DNA from: Spirochaetia bacterium UBA5763
Lineage (GTDB): Bacteria; Spirochaetota; UBA4802; UBA5550
DNA length: 64,000 nt
Direction of reading: 5' to 3'
Assembly: GCA_002418835.1 (NCBI GenBank)
Contig: DIEX01000009.1
Coordinates: 1 to 64,000, forward strand
In this document: positions 24,820 through 33,306 of the stretch, piece after piece
Numbering within the stretch: position 1 is the first letter of the stretch
How the letters are laid out: each line of letters starts with the position of its first letter
Program-made: the position numbers and the translations under genes
Notes under the pieces: model-generated
The model's database searches: none
What the model saw: the letters and a program-made list of their open reading frames with translations, nothing else
What the model was told of the DNA's origin: nothing

Positions 24820-26175
24820 ATGTCTGTATTAAACGAAGTATACGAAAAAGTAAAGCAGAGAGACCCCAATCAGCCTGAATTTCTCCAGGCGGTTCAGGAA
24901 GTTCTTGAATCTCTTGAGCCCACAGTGGCAAAACACCCGGAGTTTGTTAAAGCCGGTATTTATGAAAGAATAGTTGAGCCGGACAGGGCTCTTCAGTTCA
25001 GAGTTCCCTGGGTTGATGATAAAGGGAATGTGCAGATCAACAGGGGCTTCAGGGTTCAGTTTAACAACGCAATCGGGCCATACAAGGGTGGGCTCCGTTT
25101 TCATCCGTCAGTAAATCTCGGTGTTATCAAGTTCCTCGGTTTTGAGCAGATCTTTAAAAACTCACTGACATCTCTCCCTATGGGCGGCGGTAAGGGTGGT
25201 TCCGACTTCGATCCTAAAGGTAAATCTGACGGAGAAGTTATGAGGTTCTGCCAGTCTTTCATGAGAGAGCTTTTCAGACACATAGGGCAGTTCACAGATG
25301 TTCCCGCAGGTGACATCGGTGTTGGCGGACGTGAGATCGGGTACATGTACGGATACTATAAAAAAATTGTTAACGAGCATGATGGCGTTCTCACAGGTAA
25401 GGCCCTTGAATACGGCGGAAGTTTAGTAAGGCCTGAAGCTACAGGTTACGGCGCAGTTTATTTTGCTGCGGAGATGCTTGCTACAAGAAACCTTGATCAC
25501 AAAGGTAAAATTGTTGCAGTGAGCGGCGCTGGTAACGTTGCACAGTACACGGTTGAAAAAGCAACTCAGCTTGGCGGAAAAGTTATCTCTCTCTGCGATT
25601 CTGATGGAACAATCATTGATGAGAAAGGTATCGATGCTGATAAACTGAAGTTCATCCTCGAACTTAAAAACGTAAGAAGGGGAAGGATTAAAGAATATGC
25701 GGATAAATACGGCGCACAGTACTTCGCAGGAAAGAGCATCTGGGATGTAATTAAGGAACAGGGTATTAAAGTTGATATAGCTTATCCATCTGCAACACAG
25801 AATGAGATAAATGAAGCTCACGCACAGGCCCTTGTACAGAACGGATGCGTATGCGTTTCTGAAGGAGCAAATATGCCTTCAACTCCTGAAGCGGTTGAAG
25901 TATTTCTTAATAATAAAATTCTTTACGGCCCCGGAAAAGCTGCAAATGCAGGGGGTGTTGCAACATCCGGCCTTGAGATGTCACAGAACAGCCTCAGACT
26001 TTCATGGACAGCTGAAGAAGTTGACCAGAGGCTCCATGGAATCATGAAAAATATTCATAAATCATGTATCCAGGCATCTGAAGCTTACGGCATGCCGGGC
26101 AACTATGTAGCGGGAGCAAACATTGCGGGCTTTATTAAAGTAGCAAAAGCGATGACAGCTTACGGCATAGTATAG
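24820..26175 (+). CDS. gdhA: NADP-type glutamate dehydrogenase
   Basis: 451 residues, the normal length of the hexameric bacterial enzyme that reductively aminates 2-oxoglutarate with ammonium. Visible signatures: YKGGLRFHPSVNLGVIKFLGFEQ, the catalytic-lysine block LPMGGGKGGSDFDPKGKSD, DIGVGGREIGYMYGYYK, and the Rossmann segment VAVSGAGNVAQYTVEK. Start: ATG after GAAGGAG. A terminator follows at 26211, so it is a single-gene unit. GltBD is encoded about 7 kb downstream, so this organism has both the low-affinity (GDH) and the high-affinity (GOGAT) route to glutamate. Confidence 0.97.
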   Translation: MSVLNEVYEKVKQRDPNQPEFLQAVQEVLESLEPTVAKHPEFVKAGIYERIVEPDRALQFRVPWVDDKGNVQINRGFRVQFNNAIGPYKGGLRFHPSVNLGVIKFLGFEQIFKNSLTSLPMGGGKGGSDFDPKGKSDGEVMRFCQSFMRELFRHIGQFTDVPAGDIGVGGREIGYMYGYYKKIVNEHDGVLTGKALEYGGSLVRPEATGYGAVYFAAEMLATRNLDHKGKIVAVSGAGNVAQYTVEKATQLGGKVISLCDSDGTIIDEKGIDADKLKFILELKNVRRGRIKEYADKYGAQYFAGKSIWDVIKEQGIKVDIAYPSATQNEINEAHAQALVQNGCVCVSEGANMPSTPEAVEVFLNNKILYGPGKAANAGGVATSGLEMSQNSLRLSWTAEEVDQRLHGIMKNIHKSCIQASEAYGMPGNYVAGANIAGFIKVAKAMTAYGIV

Positions 26176-26210
26176 TCAGTAAATCTGAATCTTTTAATAT
26201 GTTTCATGAG

Positions 26211-26247
26211 AAAATATCCGGCTGCGTTTTTTAGCCGGATATTTTTT
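26211..26247 (+). terminator. Rho-independent terminator of gdhA
   Basis: A 12-bp perfect stem, AAATATCCGGCT (26212-26223) with AGCCGGATATTT (26233-26244), a nine-base T-rich loop and a T run. Confidence 0.88.
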
Positions 26248-26309
26248 AGGTATGGTTCAAAAAATAAGTTACTTGAGTCAGGTTTTTTCATCAATATAAG
26301 TTATTCCTG

Positions 26310-26342
26310 GTCATGCCGGTTTCCTGCAGGGAATACCGGCAT
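26310..26342. repeat. Hairpin repeat, left-end copy with a decayed tail
   Basis: GTCATGCCGGTTTCC begins the copy and folds as ATGCCGG/CCGGCAT with inner TTCC/GGAA. The next 30 bases, beginning CTCATAG, match those after the copy at 2741. A weak right end (GCCAGAAATGAC) at about 26457-26468 would give a 159-bp element. Confidence 0.6.
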
Positions 26343-26555
26343 CTCATAGAACAAGTTCAGAATTCTATCTTATAAGGTTCCGGTATTTACATGATTCGAA
26401 AAAGTTAAAAAAAGAGTCCGGAATTATAAATCAAGTCGCATAAAATGATTTAGTATGCCAGAAATGACATATTAAAAATAAAGCCGTCTCCGCGATTTAT
26501 TTAAAAATGCTGCGGGATGGGTTTTATCAAAATCATTTTAACACGGAGTTATAAT

Positions 26556-28136
26556 ATGAAGAGTTCATTAAAAACAGAAAAAACCATATCTTTCAATCCG
26601 GCGACAGGTGAAAAAATAGGGGAATTTTATGTAGATTCAATTGAAAATCTGCAAAGGGCAATGGAGATAGCCCGTAAAGCACAACCCGCATGGGGGGCTC
26701 TTCCTGTAAAAAAACGCGTCAGATATATAAAAAAGATGCGGGCGTATCTTATTGATAATCTTGATGAAATAGCTGAAGTAATTTTCCGGGATAATGGGAA
26801 AACAAGAATTGAGGCCCTGGGTACTGAGCTCCTTGCAGGGGCAATGGCTCTGACTTATTACTGCAAAAAAGCCCCCGGATTCCTCAAAGACAGAAATCTT
26901 GGAACCGGGAATATTATGTTTATTAATAAACGCAGCAGAATAGCACGTGTCCCTTTTGGTGTGGTGGGTATAATTTCGCCATGGAATTACCCTTTTGCAA
27001 TCCCGTTTTCAGAGATTGTGATGGCTCTGTTGGCCGGGAACGTTGTGATTTTTAAAGCAGCCTCAGAAACACAGGCTGTGGGGCATGCGCTTAAAAAATG
27101 TGTTGAGTCTGCAGGGCTCCCTGCTGGTGTTTTCAGTTATATTAATATGCCGGGGAGTGTGGCTGGAGACGCTTTCCTCGATTCGGGGATAGACAAATTG
27201 TTCTTTACAGGATCTGTACCTGTGGGGAAATATTTGATGAAGAAAGCTGCTGAGACTCTTACACCTGTGTCGCTTGAACTTGGCGGTAATGATGCCATGA
27301 TTGTATGCGAGGATGCGGATCTGAAACGTGCTGCAGCAGGTGCTATATGGGCCGGGTTCGGTAATTCAGGCCAGTCCTGCGGCGGGGTTGAGCGGATTTA
27401 TGTTCAGCGTAAAGTTTATAATGAATTCATGGGGTATCTGAAAACCGGTATTGAATCCATGAGAATAGGGTATGATACTGATTTTGAAGTTGATATGGGT
27501 GCCATGGCAACAAAACGTCAGATGGATGCTGTTAATGCGCATATAAATGACGCTTTGAAAAAAGGTGCTAAAATTTTCGCGCAGAAGAACCCTCCGTCAA
27601 ATATTGAAGGGCAGTTTTTACCCTGTACAGTTTTAACAGATGTTAATCATGACATGCTTGTTATGCGGGATGAAACTTTCGGACCGGTAGTTGGTGTTAT
27701 GCCCTATGATAAAATAGAAGAAGCCATTGATCTTGCTAACGATTCCAATCTCGGTTTAACCGGATCTGTGTGGTCAAAGAAACATGGCAAGGCAATAAAG
27801 ATTGCAAGAAAGATTCGTGCAGGCGCCATGACTATCAATGATCACCTCATGAGTCACGGTCTGGCTGAGACACCCTGGGGCGGGTTCAAGGAGTCGGGCA
27901 TAGGGAGAACTCATGGCGATATAGGTTTCGCGGAGATGACAGAGCCCCAGGTAATTGTAAATGATATTCTCCCTTTTGTAAGGAAAAATTTCTGGTGGCA
28001 GCCATATACCCCCACAGTTTATCAGGGATTGAAAGGTGTTGCTGAAGTTTTATACGGGAAAGGAATTTTCGCGCGAATTAAAGGCACCTTAAAGCTTCTT
28101 AAGGCTTTTCCGAGAACCTTTAAGTCAAATTATTAG
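26556..28136 (+). CDS. NAD(P)-dependent aldehyde dehydrogenase
   Basis: About 526 residues. The aldehyde dehydrogenase fold is plain: ISPWNYPFAIPFSEI, the nucleotide-binding FFTGSVPVGKYLMKKA, the catalytic-glutamate motif LELGGNDAMIV, and the catalytic cysteine in GFGNSGQSCGG, then DETFGPVVGVMPYD. About 50 residues continue beyond the usual end (QPYTPTVYQGLKGVAEVLYG...), as in some aldehyde dehydrogenases acting on hydrophobic or C4-C6 aldehydes. The open frame reaches an ATG at 26517, but CGGAG before the ATG at 26556 selects the start used here. It lies 82 bases upstream of nfnA and could share its transcript. The substrate is unknown. Confidence 0.88.
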   Translation: MKSSLKTEKTISFNPATGEKIGEFYVDSIENLQRAMEIARKAQPAWGALPVKKRVRYIKKMRAYLIDNLDEIAEVIFRDNGKTRIEALGTELLAGAMALTYYCKKAPGFLKDRNLGTGNIMFINKRSRIARVPFGVVGIISPWNYPFAIPFSEIVMALLAGNVVIFKAASETQAVGHALKKCVESAGLPAGVFSYINMPGSVAGDAFLDSGIDKLFFTGSVPVGKYLMKKAAETLTPVSLELGGNDAMIVCEDADLKRAAAGAIWAGFGNSGQSCGGVERIYVQRKVYNEFMGYLKTGIESMRIGYDTDFEVDMGAMATKRQMDAVNAHINDALKKGAKIFAQKNPPSNIEGQFLPCTVLTDVNHDMLVMRDETFGPVVGVMPYDKIEEAIDLANDSNLGLTGSVWSKKHGKAIKIARKIRAGAMTINDHLMSHGLAETPWGGFKESGIGRTHGDIGFAEMTEPQVIVNDILPFVRKNFWWQPYTPTVYQGLKGVAEVLYGKGIFARIKGTLKLLKAFPRTFKSNY

Positions 28137-28218
28137 CATAGTGTATGCTGCTGCGGTCTTTAGCATCTACAAACTTAACATCGCAGCAGTTTAAATTTTT
28201 AATAGTCAGAGGAGTAAT

Positions 28219-29067
28219 ATGCATTATATCCATTCAAATGATATAATTCAGCCCACAGTGGGGCGTATGGTTGTTGAAGCACCCTATGTGGCTGAACACA
28301 GAAAAGCGGGGCAGTTTATAATACTGCTTGTTGATGAATTCGGCGAGAGGCTACCTCTCACAATTGCTGATGCTGATAAGGAGAAAGGGACAATAACCCT
28401 GATATACCAGATCGTGGGTACCACAACAGCAAAACTGGCAGCTATGAAAGCCGGTGAATCACTTTACGGTATTGCAGGCCCTCTGGGCCATCCTACTGAG
28501 ATTAAGAAGTATGGAACTGTTGCCTGCGTTGGAGGGGGTATCGGTATTGCTCCGCTCCACCCTATATCAAAAGCTATGAAAGAAGCGGGAAACAGGGTGA
28601 TTAATATTCTTGGCGCCAGAACAGAAAATCTTTTTATTCTGGAAAAGGAGATGACTGCCATCGGCGATGAATGCGCGATATGCACCGATGACGGGTCTAA
28701 AGGTGAAAAGGGTTTTGTTACGAATGTACTCAGCGGATTTATGGCCAAAGAGAAGATCGATCTTGTTGTAGCCATAGGCCCTATCCCTATGATGAAAGCT
28801 GTAAGTGAACTGACAAAGAAAGATGGAATACATACTTTCGTGAGCCTGAACTCTGTTATGATTGACGGAACAGGGATGTGCGGCGGGTGCCGCGTTACAG
28901 TTGGCGGAGAGACAAAGTTCACCTGCGTTGACGGCCCTGAGTTTGACGGGCATCTTGTTGATTTTGACAGTCTGGGGAAAAGACTTAACACCTACCGGGA
29001 AGAGGAAACCGAATCATACGAACAGTACAAACATAAATGCAGACTTGACGGGGTTGAAATAAAATGA
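28219..29067 (+). CDS. nfnA: NADH-dependent ferredoxin:NADP+ oxidoreductase small subunit (NfnA/SudB)
   Basis: 282 residues: an FAD-binding beta barrel (1-100, GERLPLTIADAD), an NAD-binding domain (CVGGGIGIAPLHPI) and a C-terminal [2Fe-2S] region, MCGGCRVTV...FTCVDGPEFDGH, with the family pattern of three cysteines plus an acidic ligand. With NfnB it couples NADH and reduced ferredoxin oxidation to NADP reduction by electron bifurcation. Its 3' end overlaps nfnB by four bases (ATGA), implying translational coupling. The alternative reading, a sulfide/dihydroorotate dehydrogenase electron-transfer subunit, is made unlikely by the linked nfnB. Confidence 0.9.
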   Translation: MHYIHSNDIIQPTVGRMVVEAPYVAEHRKAGQFIILLVDEFGERLPLTIADADKEKGTITLIYQIVGTTTAKLAAMKAGESLYGIAGPLGHPTEIKKYGTVACVGGGIGIAPLHPISKAMKEAGNRVINILGARTENLFILEKEMTAIGDECAICTDDGSKGEKGFVTNVLSGFMAKEKIDLVVAIGPIPMMKAVSELTKKDGIHTFVSLNSVMIDGTGMCGGCRVTVGGETKFTCVDGPEFDGHLVDFDSLGKRLNTYREEETESYEQYKHKCRLDGVEIK

Positions 29068-30458
29068 GCGCGAAAACACCAAGACATAAAATGCCGGAGC
29101 AGAAACCTGAGGAGAGGATTAAGAACTTCAACGAGGTTCCCCTGGGATATACTGCGGAGATGGCGATTGCTGAAGCTGAACGATGCCTTCAGTGCAAAAA
29201 ACCTGCCTGCGTGGAGGGGTGCCCTGTTAATGTAAGGATACCTGAATTTATAAAAGAGGTTGCTGAAGGAAATTTTCTGAAGGCAATAGAAGTGATAAAG
29301 GGGACAAATTCACTCCCCGCAGTATGCGGAAGGGTCTGCCCGCAGGAGAGCCAGTGTGAGGCTAAGTGTGTCCTTGGTAAAAAATTTGAACCTGTTGCAA
29401 TAGGAAAAATCGAGGGCTTTGTTGCTGATTACGAAAGGGAGAAGGAGCATCTACCTGCGCCTGAAATTAAAACGAAGAACGGAAAGAAAGTGGCAATAAT
29501 CGGTTCAGGCCCCGCAGGGCTTACTGTGGCTGGTGAGCTGGCTAAGCTCGGTTATTCAATTACTGTGTACGAGGCGCTTCATACAGCGGGGGGAGTTCTT
29601 GTTTACGGTATCCCGGAGTTCAGGCTCCCTAAAAAGATCGTCAGTTATGAGATTGAAGCTCTCGCAAAAATGGGTGTTGAATTTGTGACAAACAGGGTTG
29701 TCGGCCTCTCTGAAACACTTGCTGACGTTATGCAGAGGTTTGATGCAGCCTTTGTTGCTACAGGCGCAGGGCTTCCGTCTTTTTTGAATATTCCGGGTGA
29801 GGACCTTCAGGGGGTTTACTCAGCCAATGAGTATCTCACAAGGGTTAATCTGATGAAGGCATATAAGTTCCCTGAGTATGATACTCCTGTAATTAAGGGG
29901 AGAAGTGTCGGAGTTTTCGGCGCAGGTAATGTTGCAATGGATTCGGCACGTACAGCCATCAGGCTCGGGAGTAAAGATGTACACCTTGTTTACAGAAGGT
30001 CAAGGGATGAAATGCCTGCCCGTGGAGAGGAGATCCATCACGCTGAGGAGGAGGGGCTTATCTTTGACCTCCTGTGTAACCCTGTTAAATTTACAGGTGA
30101 TGAGAACGGAAGGCTTTGCGGAGTGGAGTGCGTAAGGATGGAACTTGGCGAGCCCGATGATTCAGGGAGGAGACGTCCTGTCGAGATAAAAGGTTCGGAG
30201 TTCACCATTGATATTGATGTTGCCATTATAGCGATAGGTAACGGTTCAAATCCTATATTACAGAAAACCGCTCCTGATCTGAAGTGCAATAAATGGGGGA
30301 ATATTCTTGCTGATCCTGAAACTATGAGGACATCCGTTAAAGGTGTTTTTGCAGGGGGTGATATTGTTACCGGCGCTGCAACTGTTATCCAGGCTATGGG
30401 TGCAGGAAGAAAGGCTGCAAAGGGTATTGATGATTATCTCACTTCGGGTGAGTGGTAG
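29064..30458 (+). CDS. nfnB: NADH-dependent ferredoxin:NADP+ oxidoreductase large subunit (NfnB; GltD-like)
   Basis: 464 residues, related to the GOGAT small subunit. The N-terminal part binds two [4Fe-4S] clusters (CLQCKKPACVEGCPVN and CGRVCPQESQCEAKC). Two Rossmann motifs follow: VAIIGSGPAGLTVAGEL for FAD and VGVFGAGNVAMDSARTA for NADPH, then FAGGDIVTGAATVIQAMGAG at the FAD end. It is often annotated as gltA/glutamate synthase small chain, but the four-base overlap with nfnA identifies it as the bifurcating transhydrogenase. The true GltD is at 37852, adjacent to gltB. A 28-bp palindrome follows the stop. Confidence 0.9.
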   Translation: MSAKTPRHKMPEQKPEERIKNFNEVPLGYTAEMAIAEAERCLQCKKPACVEGCPVNVRIPEFIKEVAEGNFLKAIEVIKGTNSLPAVCGRVCPQESQCEAKCVLGKKFEPVAIGKIEGFVADYEREKEHLPAPEIKTKNGKKVAIIGSGPAGLTVAGELAKLGYSITVYEALHTAGGVLVYGIPEFRLPKKIVSYEIEALAKMGVEFVTNRVVGLSETLADVMQRFDAAFVATGAGLPSFLNIPGEDLQGVYSANEYLTRVNLMKAYKFPEYDTPVIKGRSVGVFGAGNVAMDSARTAIRLGSKDVHLVYRRSRDEMPARGEEIHHAEEEGLIFDLLCNPVKFTGDENGRLCGVECVRMELGEPDDSGRRRPVEIKGSEFTIDIDVAIIAIGNGSNPILQKTAPDLKCNKWGNILADPETMRTSVKGVFAGGDIVTGAATVIQAMGAGRKAAKGIDDYLTSGEW

Positions 30459-30468
30459 AATTATTATT

Positions 30469-30496
30469 GTAGATGCGTATCATGATACGCATCTAC
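30469..30496. repeat. Perfect 28-bp palindrome
   Basis: GTAGATGCGTATCA followed at once by its exact reverse complement, with no loop. It lies 10 bases after the nfnB stop and includes the stop codon of the convergent 30493 gene. It may act as a bidirectional terminator, a protein-binding site or a dispersed palindrome; the sequence resembles short palindromes repeated in some bacterial genomes. No second copy was seen in this window. Confidence 0.8.
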
Positions 30497-31071
30497 ATGG
30501 CATTCTTTCTTTTCCTGATCTTTACTACAACCATCTGTCCCGCAACAATAATTCCGAATATAATATAAAACAGCACTCCGCTGATAAATCCCCATGCTCT
30601 CTCTGACATGAAGAAAGCTGAGTAGACTGTAAGTGACGTATGCAGTAAAAACACAGCTGTAAGGATAAACATCATTTTTCTCATGGCGCTTATACCTTCT
30701 TCAGTTACTATGATATCCATGTTTTTCATATATCTTTCTTTCATCGCGCTGAGAAATATTTCCGGTTTCACAGCTGCTGCCCCAAGTATAGCACAGATGA
30801 TCAGTTCTATTGCCGCAGGTTTCAGCTTGAAAAAGATCGGTGTATCTAATAGCAGTGATACTCCCCCGAGAAGTATAAGAAACACCGTGTCAAAGAGAAT
30901 GAATCTGTCCACGCGCTGTTCTCTGTGCCGGGTGAAAATAAGTCCCGCAACACCAAAGGCCAGTGCAGCGTAAAGCCCGGCTTCCACTCCGTAAATTTCA
31001 TCAACTGCAATAAATATAAAGAGCGGCAGCAGTCCGGGGAGCATCTGTTTGAGAAGAACTGTAAGGGGCAT
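30493..31071 (-). CDS. YciB/septation protein A-like membrane protein
   Basis: 192 residues with five to six hydrophobic segments. LLPLFIFIAVDEIYGVEAGLY at the N terminus, then RVDRFILFDTVFLILLGGVS and DTPIFFKLKPAAIELI, follow the pattern of YciB (IspZ) proteins (LLPLILFF...YG, then a FIKWKPTI-like motif), which affect envelope synthesis and septation. The match is by pattern only and some conserved residues differ. Start: ATG after GGAGGAA. Its stop lies inside the 28-bp palindrome, convergent with nfnB. Confidence 0.55.
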   Translation of the reverse strand: MPLTVLLKQMLPGLLPLFIFIAVDEIYGVEAGLYAALAFGVAGLIFTRHREQRVDRFILFDTVFLILLGGVSLLLDTPIFFKLKPAAIELIICAILGAAAVKPEIFLSAMKERYMKNMDIIVTEEGISAMRKMMFILTAVFLLHTSLTVYSAFFMSERAWGFISGVLFYIIFGIIVAGQMVVVKIRKRKNAM

Positions 31072-31275
31072 TAATTTCCTCCATCCGCGGGGGAATTTAA
31101 TAATACGGTTTCAGCATGTCAAATAGTTAAACCGGAAAATATAATGAATACAGGATGATAAAATAAAAGATTAATCACTTTTATTAGGGCTTGACCTTCT
31201 GCTCTGTTTTTTGCAATTTATACAGGTAGCCGGTTTCCTTTGAAAATATAATTTAAGGTGTCTGGAGAAAGTATA

Positions 31276-31683
31276 ATGAAACAACGCGGAAAAAAGTTTT
31301 TCCTTGCCGGTATGATTTTGATCGTACTCTTTATACTGACAGCAGGTTTATTCTTTTTCACATCTGATCATATAGACAAAACAGTAGGCCAAACAGTGTC
31401 AGATAATACTGGTCAGGAGAGTTTGACCTCATTACCAGGAGATAAAGTTAAAGTTGAGGACGCAGCGGTTGTTAAGAACACCCCGAAACCTGCGAGAAAT
31501 AATTTTAAAACAAATGAAGAGATCCGCCGGGAGTATGGAAGGCTTGAGGTTGTTTATCTTTTCAGCGGGAAGAGATATGAAGGCGCTGTAGTTTCAATTG
31601 GCCAGTATTATACAATGGTCACCGTAGAGGGTGTTGTAAAGATCCCTATGAATGAAGTCAGGATCAGGGATATTATCAAGTAA
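31276..31683 (+). CDS. Membrane-anchored protein with a C-terminal SH3-like segment
   Basis: About 135 residues: a basic N terminus, one membrane segment (about 9-30, FLAGMILIVLFILTAGLFFF), a low-complexity linker, and a C-terminal block of short strands (VVYLFSGKRYEGAVVSIGQ, MVTVEGVVKIPMNEV) that looks like a small beta barrel. The frame is open from a GTG at 31258; GGAG eight bases before the ATG at 31276 sets the start. It probably faces the periplasm. It converges with the alpha/beta hydrolase gene, leaving 18 bases between them. I recognise no family. Confidence 0.6.
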   Translation: MKQRGKKFFLAGMILIVLFILTAGLFFFTSDHIDKTVGQTVSDNTGQESLTSLPGDKVKVEDAAVVKNTPKPARNNFKTNEEIRREYGRLEVVYLFSGKRYEGAVVSIGQYYTMVTVEGVVKIPMNEVRIRDIIK

Positions 31684-31701
31684 ATGATTAATATATGGTT
31701 T

Positions 31702-32562
31702 TCATCTGCTGAAAAAATCTGACAGAATTTTGTAAACAGCATCAGGCTGTTCCATCGGTACAAGGTGCCCGGCTCCGGGAACCTCTATGTAGCTCCCCCG
31801 TGGGAAAAGGGACGCTGCATGTTTCAGGTCAATATAAGCCCGGTTTTCGCTCTCACCCCCTTCAACAACAAGTACAGGGCATTTGATTTCAGGGAGGAGG
31901 GGCCAGGGATCTTTCACCGAACCCCCCATGAAAAGTGATGCCTCCTTCCGTGGCGAACAGCTGAGGCATAGTCCCCCTTCCCGGTTTGCTTTCATCCCGT
32001 GGCGTATATAGAGTTCAAGAACTTCACTGTCCCATTTCGCGAAAAGTTTTCTGCTCCTCAGGTAACTTTCAGCTTCAGCAGGGGAGCTCCAACTGCTGAT
32101 TCGCTTAATTGATTTTGACGCAAGGGGGTGCTGTTCAACTGTGATCTTCATGTTATACGACTGGGCCGGGAGAAATATCGGCTCAATGAGCACCAGGGCT
32201 GAAGGGGTAACTGCATGAGTCCCAGCGCAGAGAGTGATTACGGTTCCCCCCATAGAATGCCCTGCTACAAAGGGGTCCTTTAGTTTGAGTTCTGTGCATA
32301 GCCTGTAGAGATCTCCGGCAAGGATTCCCCAGCTTATCCCCCCATCCTCAGGTTCAGTATCCCTGTGGTCGCAGAAGTATGGAGCTATTACATTAAATTT
32401 TTTGCTGAGCTTTGCTGCCACCGGATGCCAGACCCATGGGAGAAATCCTGTGGCGTGCAGCATCAGGAGATCCGGGCCGTCGCAGGGGTAGTGCAGATAT
32501 TTTATCTCTGCGTCACCTATATTACAGCTTTTTTCAACGGGAGTACTCCGGTTTTCATTCAT
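31702..32562 (-). CDS. Alpha/beta hydrolase
   Basis: About 286 residues, cytosolic. Motifs of the alpha/beta-hydrolase fold: LMLHATGFLPWVWHPVA (HG-type oxyanion region), the nucleophile elbow GHSMGG with the catalytic serine, CPVLVVEGGES near the acid position, and GAGHLVPMEQPDAV with the catalytic histidine. Substrates of such proteins range from esters to haloalkanes and cannot be read from the sequence. An upstream TTG is in frame at 32592, but CGGAG seven bases before the ATG at 32562 fits better. Not clearly in an operon. Confidence 0.85.
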   Translation of the reverse strand: MNENRSTPVEKSCNIGDAEIKYLHYPCDGPDLLMLHATGFLPWVWHPVAAKLSKKFNVIAPYFCDHRDTEPEDGGISWGILAGDLYRLCTELKLKDPFVAGHSMGGTVITLCAGTHAVTPSALVLIEPIFLPAQSYNMKITVEQHPLASKSIKRISSWSSPAEAESYLRSRKLFAKWDSEVLELYIRHGMKANREGGLCLSCSPRKEASLFMGGSVKDPWPLLPEIKCPVLVVEGGESENRAYIDLKHAASLFPRGSYIEVPGAGHLVPMEQPDAVYKILSDFFSR

Positions 32563-33306
32563 GGCACAGCTCCGGGTTTTTTTGATGATCAAAGCATGCG
32601 GTGGTCTGTTATTTATTGCAAGAGAGTTTGTGAAATTTAAAATTTTTTCTGTATGGATAAATATCCACCCGTTGGGCGGTATTCCGGATGATTTGTTTAT
32701 GCTTTTGAAAACTTATTTATATTTATTGAGCTTCCTCGGCAGCCTGAGAGAAAATCCGGATAGGGGGTTGGATTTTCCTGAATAGGCCGGTTGACAATAC
32801 CATTGCGGATGACTGTTGCGGTTTATTGCTGAATTATAGCACCTGCCGCATCAGACTAACCTGCTCTGGTATATGCCGAATAGAACTCCGGAATACTCCC
32901 GCGGGATGGTTTGAAATAACTGCTCAACTGCTTCATCTGTGATGACTGCATTTGATTTATGTCAAAAAGATTAAGAATAGAAATCCCTTTAACTTTTTAT
33001 GAACACTGTTTATAAATATTGAACAATGTTCTTATGTGTCAATATTTTTTTAATGAAAATGCAAAAATATCAACAAAAGCTGAATACTGAATAATTCTGT
33101 TTTTTGTAATAACCTCAAGTTTCCACTGTTACTTATAGTATACCTGTTATATTTTAACAAGTATGTAACATGCATAAATTTTTTTTAATTGATGCCGGTT
33201 ACAATTTTGAATTTTATATAATAGAAGATGCATATTTGTAATATAACATTTGTTGTGTGGTATTAGGGGTGTTTTTTAAATTTAACAGGGTAACTGGAGA
33301 AAGTTA
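32563..33306. other. Long intergenic region upstream of gltB
   Basis: 744 bp between the divergent hydrolase gene and gltB with no credible gene. It contains a pair of dyads at 33001-33031, a TGTTA-N5-TAACA dyad at 33145-33159, and a TATAAT at 33217-33222 that could be the gltB -10 box, although no good -35 lies at the right distance. AT content rises sharply from about 32950. I saw no riboswitch or small RNA that I can name. Confidence 0.55.
33001..33031. promoter_or_regulatory. Possible operator: two GAACAnTGTT dyads 20 bp apart
   Basis: GAACACTGTT at 33001-33010 and GAACAATGTT at 33021-33030, each an imperfect palindrome, repeat with an exact 20-bp period (two helical turns) about 280 bases before gltB. 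The spacing suggests cooperative binding of a dimeric regulator. The regulator is unknown. Confidence 0.4.

Larger units (their letters stand above)
26176..26555. other. Intergenic region with gdhA terminator and a repeat copy
   Basis: Holds the gdhA terminator (26211-26247), a hairpin-repeat copy (26310-26342, possibly decaying to 26468) and the Shine-Dalgarno CGGAG of the aldehyde dehydrogenase. No gene is seen. Confidence 0.7.

Noticed and set aside
29064..30458. Second gltD (glutamate synthase small subunit)
   Set aside because: The four-base overlap with an NfnA-type flavoprotein, and gltD placed directly after gltB at 37852, make NfnB the better call.
33001..33031. LexA (SOS) box upstream of gltB
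   Set aside because: The second dyad GAACAATGTTC has only three bases between half-sites, not the four of GAACNNNNGTTC, and the location next to gltB is not typical for SOS genes.
33145..33159. GlnR/TnrA box
   Set aside because: TGTTA-N5-TAACA is too short for the TGTNA-N7-TNACA consensus.
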